Assembly: GCF_001563225.1 (NCBI RefSeq)
Contig: NZ_CP014206.1
Coordinates: 3,825,486 to 3,889,485 of the forward strand
Source of the DNA: Pseudodesulfovibrio indicus
GTDB taxonomy: Bacteria > Desulfobacterota > Desulfovibrionia > Desulfovibrionales > Desulfovibrionaceae
DNA: 64,000 nt
Direction of reading: 5' to 3'
Part shown: piece after piece, positions 60,690 to 64,000 of the stretch
How the letters are laid out: every line of letters begins with the position of its first letter
Numbering within the stretch: position 1 is the stretch's first letter
Notes under the pieces: generated by a model
Told to the model about the DNA's origin: nothing
The model's input: only the letters and a program-made list of their open reading frames with translations
The model's database searches: none
Program-made: the position numbers and the translations under genes

Positions 60690-61973
60690 CTATTTCGCCG
60701 ACCACAGGAGGCGGCTTCCCTTGCGGGCCAGCCAGCCCACGGGCAGGCCGCGATAATAGAGGCCCACAGGCCCCTTGCCGGACCGGAACGGGACGCTCTG
60801 GCCCGCCAGGAGCCGCTCCAGCACCGCCGTGTCGTCCGCGTCGAACACGTCGCAGGTGGCGCGGGACGGGTCGCCGGGCAGCAGGACGCGGGCCAGGGGG
60901 CCGGGCGTGAACTTGGCGCGCTCGGCGCGGCCCGCCACCTTGCCCAGCGGGAACCCCTGCCAGCGCACCGCGCCGGGGATCAGGTCCAGGGCTCGCTCGT
61001 ACAGGAAGAACGCCTTGCCGCCGAAGTCGTAGACCTCGCCCGGGGGCAGCCCGGAGAGGTCCAGCCCGTCGCCGCCGACCATCTTCGAAAGGTTCAGCCG
61101 GGTGCCGGGGAGGTCCCGTTTTTGCGCACCGCGCACCGCCGTTGCGCTCCCGCCGCCCCGCTTCACGAACCGGGCGAGGAAGAACCCCTGGCCCTCGGAG
61201 TCGTCGGCCACGCGCAGGATGCCGTCCATGCCGTCCTTGAGCGGCGGGGCGAACACGAACCCCTCCGGCTCGGCGAGCGGCTCCAGGTCGAGATCAAGCG
61301 TCTCCATGGCCCAGGCCACCTGGTCCTCGTTCTCCTCGATGTTGGTGGTGCAGGTGGAATAGAGGACCACGCCGCCCGGGGCGAGCATGTCAGCCGCGCG
61401 GGCCAGGAGCGTCTTTTGCAAGGCCACCAGCGGGGCCGTCTTGGACCCGGACCAGACCTCCATGACCTTGGGATTCTTGTCCACGGTCCCCCAGCCGCTG
61501 CACGGCGGGTCGAGCTGGATGCGCTCCCAGGCCCCGTCGTCGAAGGGCAGGTCCTGGGCCATGGCCTTGGCCGTGGCCGTATTGACCGACCCGGTGCGGC
61601 GCAGGTTGGCGCGCAGGGTGGCCAGCCTGTCGGCGGACGGCTCGGACGCGAACACGAATCCCTGCGGCCCGACCAGGCGGGAGAGCAGGCTGGTCTTGCT
61701 GCCCGGCGCGGAGCACATGTCGAGCACCGCGCTGCCCTCCTCCGGGGCCAGGGCCAGGGGCGGCAGCATGGACGACCGGTCCTGGATGTAGATGAGGCCG
61801 AAGCGCGCGGCCAGGCTTTCACCAAGGGGGAAAGGCTCATGGATCAGCTTGCGGGCGAATGCGTAGAACGGCTCCGGGCCGAACTCGAACCCCTGCGCCC
61901 GCAACAGCCCCTCGACCACCGGGACGGCCCGCTCGTCGCAGACCAGCCGGAAGGTGCGTCCGATATAAGTCAT
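60690..61973 (-). CDS. NOL1/NOP2/Sun-family RNA (cytosine-5) methyltransferase
   Basis: 427 residues. SAM-binding motif DMCSAPGSKTSLL, motif IV LDPPCSGWGTVDKN and the catalytic Cys motif YSTCTTNIEENEDQV are clear. The C-terminal part (from about 300) resembles the RNA-binding PUA-like end of RsmF-type enzymes. It probably methylates 16S rRNA or a tRNA; target undetermined. ATG at 61973 follows AGGGAG and gives the normal family start MTYIGRTFRLVC. Confidence 0.92.
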   Translation of the reverse strand: MTYIGRTFRLVCDERAVPVVEGLLRAQGFEFGPEPFYAFARKLIHEPFPLGESLAARFGLIYIQDRSSMLPPLALAPEEGSAVLDMCSAPGSKTSLLSRLVGPQGFVFASEPSADRLATLRANLRRTGSVNTATAKAMAQDLPFDDGAWERIQLDPPCSGWGTVDKNPKVMEVWSGSKTAPLVALQKTLLARAADMLAPGGVVLYSTCTTNIEENEDQVAWAMETLDLDLEPLAEPEGFVFAPPLKDGMDGILRVADDSEGQGFFLARFVKRGGGSATAVRGAQKRDLPGTRLNLSKMVGGDGLDLSGLPPGEVYDFGGKAFFLYERALDLIPGAVRWQGFPLGKVAGRAERAKFTPGPLARVLLPGDPSRATCDVFDADDTAVLERLLAGQSVPFRSGKGPVGLYYRGLPVGWLARKGSRLLWSAK

Positions 61974-62137
61974 GTACACTCCCTGAAGGCGGCTTCGAGC
62001 CGACCCGCGCCTTGCGGATGCGGCCGGTCGCCCACGGCAGCAATAGCGGCTATCCCGCACCTTATCAACACTCTTGGCCCTTTGCATCCGGGGCGGAAAC
62101 TGGTACAAGGACATCCCGTACGCACCCGTACGTCCCA

Positions 62138-62169
62138 ACATACCTTATTCAGATTACACATACCTTATT
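62138..62169. repeat. Tandem 12-bp direct repeats in the leader of the propeller gene
   Basis: ACATACCTTATT occurs at 62138-62149 and 62158-62169, 20 bp apart, the second abutting the GGAGG Shine-Dalgarno. The period of two helical turns suggests a binding site, though RNA effects are also possible. Confidence 0.4.
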
Positions 62170-62179
62170 GGAGGCATGC

Positions 62180-63838
62180 ATGCATAAAAGACCCGTAACC
62201 ACCGCCCTGCTCGTTTTTGCGACAATCCTGCTCCTGGCCGCCCCGGCCCTGGCCCAGGGAGCAAAGACCTTCGCGGTGCTGCCCTTCGAGTACAACGGGC
62301 CTCAGAAATACGAATACTTCGCCAAGGCGATCCAGGCCAGCCTGTCGAGCGACCTGGAGTGGATAGGCCGCGTGGAGCCGACCCTCAAGAACCTGGACTC
62401 CGTCCCCATGCCCAAGGACAAGAGCAGCGCCCTGAACGCCCTGCGCGGCCTGGGCGTGGACTACCTCACCTACGGCGACATAGCCGTCCTGGACCGGACC
62501 GCCCACATCCGGCTCGACACGGTCAGCGCGGACGGCAATTCCTGGACCAAGAAGGGTGAAGTGGGGCTGGACGAGATCACCTCCTGGCTCGACTCCCAAA
62601 GCAAGATCATCCAGGGCGACGTCTTCAACCGCCCCGGCTACGGCACCTCCGAGAACGCCCAGGTGGCGGACAACAAGGCCGAAACGGCCGCGCCCTCCGC
62701 CTCCCCGTTCATCATGGCGGGCAGCGAACAGCAATACCAGACCCAGTCTTTGAACCCGCAGTTCCGCTACGAGGGCGGCACCGAGACCACCGGCCGCTGG
62801 AGAAGCCAGACCCTGCCCTTCTACTCCTACAACATGTTCATCGCCGACGGCGACGCCGACGGCCGCAACGAAGTCTTCATCCTCCAGGAATCCGCCATTT
62901 CCGCCTTCCGCTTCAAGGAAGGCAAGCTCCAGCACCTGAACACCTTCGAGCTGCCCGCCAACGTCATGAGCGTCCGGCTGGAAGTCGCGGACCTGAACCG
63001 CGACGGACTGCCGGAGTTCATCGTCGGCGCCTACCAGTTCCAGGACCAGGGCGGCGTCCGCGCCCCCAGGGGATTCCCGCGCTCCAGCATCCTTTCCTTC
63101 GAGGGCGGCAAGTTCAAGTACGTGGTCAAGAAGGCCGACTACTTCCTCGGCGTGCTTCGCATCCCGCCCACCTACATGCCCATCCTGGTGGGCCAGAAGA
63201 AAGGCCAGCGCGACCTGTTCGACAAGCACGTCTACGAGGCGTTCATCAAGGGCGACGAAATCGAGACCGGCCAGACCATCCCGGTCCCGGCCTTCGGCAA
63301 CGTCTACAACCTGACCTACCTGCCCGACGGCATGGGCTACAACTGCGTGGTCATCAACAACAGCCACAAGCTGATCACCTACAGCCAGACCTTCGAGCGG
63401 CTGTACGAGTCCGACGAGACCTACAACAGCTCCGGCGTGGTCATCGAGACCGCGGACAAGATGGTCGGCATGGGCGGCGGCCCCACCGAGGAACACGGCA
63501 TCACCTACAACATCCCGTTCCGGACCATCACCGCGCCGCTGACCTCGGACAAGCGGTATGAGCTGCTCGTCAACCGCGACCTCTCGGCCACGGCCCAGGT
63601 CTTCAAGAACTACAAGTATTACACCCAGGGCGAGATCCACTCGCTGGTCTACGACCAGGTGGGACTCAACCTGGCCTGGAAGACCCGCCGCATCAAGGGA
63701 CAGGTGGCCGACATCGCCCTGGCCGACCTGAACAACGACGGCAACAAGCAGTTGTGCGTGCTGGTCAACACCTTCACCGGTTACGGCTACGGCAACCGCA
63801 AGACCGTGGTCCTGGCCTACGACCTGAACCTGGAGTAG
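62180..63838 (+). CDS. Exported FG-GAP/VCBS-type beta-propeller protein
   Basis: 552 residues with a signal peptide (TALLVFATILLLAAPALAQ). An N-terminal domain resembles TolB/FlgO-like proteins (KTFAVLPFEYNGP, YLTYGDIAVL). The rest contains Ca-binding-type DxDxDG repeats: IADGDADGRNEVFIL, VADLNRDGLPEFIVG and LADLNNDGNKQL. It likely sits in the periplasm or outer envelope and binds a ligand or partner. ATG at 62180 is preferred because an ATG at 62176 runs into a stop after three codons. Confidence 0.8.
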   Translation: MHKRPVTTALLVFATILLLAAPALAQGAKTFAVLPFEYNGPQKYEYFAKAIQASLSSDLEWIGRVEPTLKNLDSVPMPKDKSSALNALRGLGVDYLTYGDIAVLDRTAHIRLDTVSADGNSWTKKGEVGLDEITSWLDSQSKIIQGDVFNRPGYGTSENAQVADNKAETAAPSASPFIMAGSEQQYQTQSLNPQFRYEGGTETTGRWRSQTLPFYSYNMFIADGDADGRNEVFILQESAISAFRFKEGKLQHLNTFELPANVMSVRLEVADLNRDGLPEFIVGAYQFQDQGGVRAPRGFPRSSILSFEGGKFKYVVKKADYFLGVLRIPPTYMPILVGQKKGQRDLFDKHVYEAFIKGDEIETGQTIPVPAFGNVYNLTYLPDGMGYNCVVINNSHKLITYSQTFERLYESDETYNSSGVVIETADKMVGMGGGPTEEHGITYNIPFRTITAPLTSDKRYELLVNRDLSATAQVFKNYKYYTQGEIHSLVYDQVGLNLAWKTRRIKGQVADIALADLNNDGNKQLCVLVNTFTGYGYGNRKTVVLAYDLNLE

Positions 63839-63889
63839 ACGGCGGCCTGGGCCGCCCGACAATATACGCATTATCAAGGAGAGAGAGTG

Positions 63890-64000
63890 ATGCGAAAACT
63901 GCTGACCCTGCTGGCCGCGGCCATGGCCCTGACCGGCCTGCTGGCGGCGACCGCCCTGGCCGGGACCATGGTGACCTACGCCAACTTCCCGCCGGCCAAG
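63890..64000 (+). CDS. Exported protein, N-terminal fragment
   Basis: The window ends 37 codons into this gene. A signal peptide (RKLLTLLAAAMALTGLLAATALAG) is followed by TMVTYANFPPAK. SD AAGGAGAGAGAG lies upstream and the gene is 51 bp after the propeller gene, so they are probably one operon. Too short to assign. Confidence 0.7.
   Translation, partial: MRKLLTLLAAAMALTGLLAATALAGTMVTYANFPPAK

Overview
The window is a GC-rich chromosomal segment that reads like a Desulfovibrio/Pseudodesulfovibrio-type sulfate-reducing bacterium. The evidence is the gene content: an Rnf complex preceded by a ten-haem cytochrome c, a long single-chain pyruvate:ferredoxin oxidoreductase, adjacent Pta and AckA, a FrdCAB-fumarase-malic enzyme-dicarboxylate carrier cluster, and FAD/Fe-S/CCG lactate-type dehydrogenase architecture. 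The taxonomic placement is inference from gene content; no 16S gene is present.

Layout. 1-8 kb holds housekeeping and accessory single genes: the end of a CorA transporter, a LapA-like protein, YceI, a lactate-type dehydrogenase broken by a 78-bp insertion, a DUF2087 protein, beta-carbonic anhydrase, an STAS/anti-sigma pair and a CGGC protein. 7.8-15 kb holds a GntR repressor with three matching operator-like palindromes and a divergent operon. That operon encodes an amino-acid-type ABC importer, an AllC-like M20 amidohydrolase, a reductoisomerase homologue that has lost half its metal ligands, and a frameshifted (S)-ureidoglycine aminohydrolase; it looks like ureide import and breakdown. 15-18 kb holds NAD kinase and a fusion of an MFS transporter to an ApbE flavin transferase.

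18-29.4 kb is a C4-dicarboxylate block. A DctB/DctD-type pair is followed by a clear sigma-54 promoter and frdCAB, two-subunit fumarase, malic enzyme and a DASS symporter, which together import malate or fumarate and interconvert malate, fumarate, succinate and pyruvate. 29.4-43.4 kb is the energy core: decahaem cytochrome c, rnfCDGEA, an rnfB fused to an NAD(P)H-oxidoreductase-like module, pta, ackA and PFOR. PFOR makes reduced ferredoxin, Pta/AckA recover ATP, and Rnf exchanges ferredoxin electrons with ion pumping; the ApbE domain upstream could flavinylate RnfG.

43.7-54.4 kb holds a BOF protein, an SsuABC/TauABC-type ABC transporter, YjdM, a UPF0324 permease with its own sigma-54 promoter, two small membrane proteins, and a haem-c-type (CXXCH) sensor kinase with a sigma-54 response regulator.

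54.5-60.4 kb is accessory. A visibly AT-rich element of about 4.3 kb sits in a tRNA-Asp gene. It is bounded by 78-bp direct repeats that contain the tRNA 3' end and its terminator, with an integrase remnant inside one end. Its four-gene cargo (Sel1-like, PD-(D/E)XK-like, HEPN-like with zinc ribbons, two-TM protein) resembles a small defence module that I cannot match to a named system. 60.3-64 kb returns to the core with tRNA-Asp, tRNA-Val and their promoter, an NOL1/NOP2/Sun methyltransferase, a beta-propeller exported protein and the start of another exported protein.
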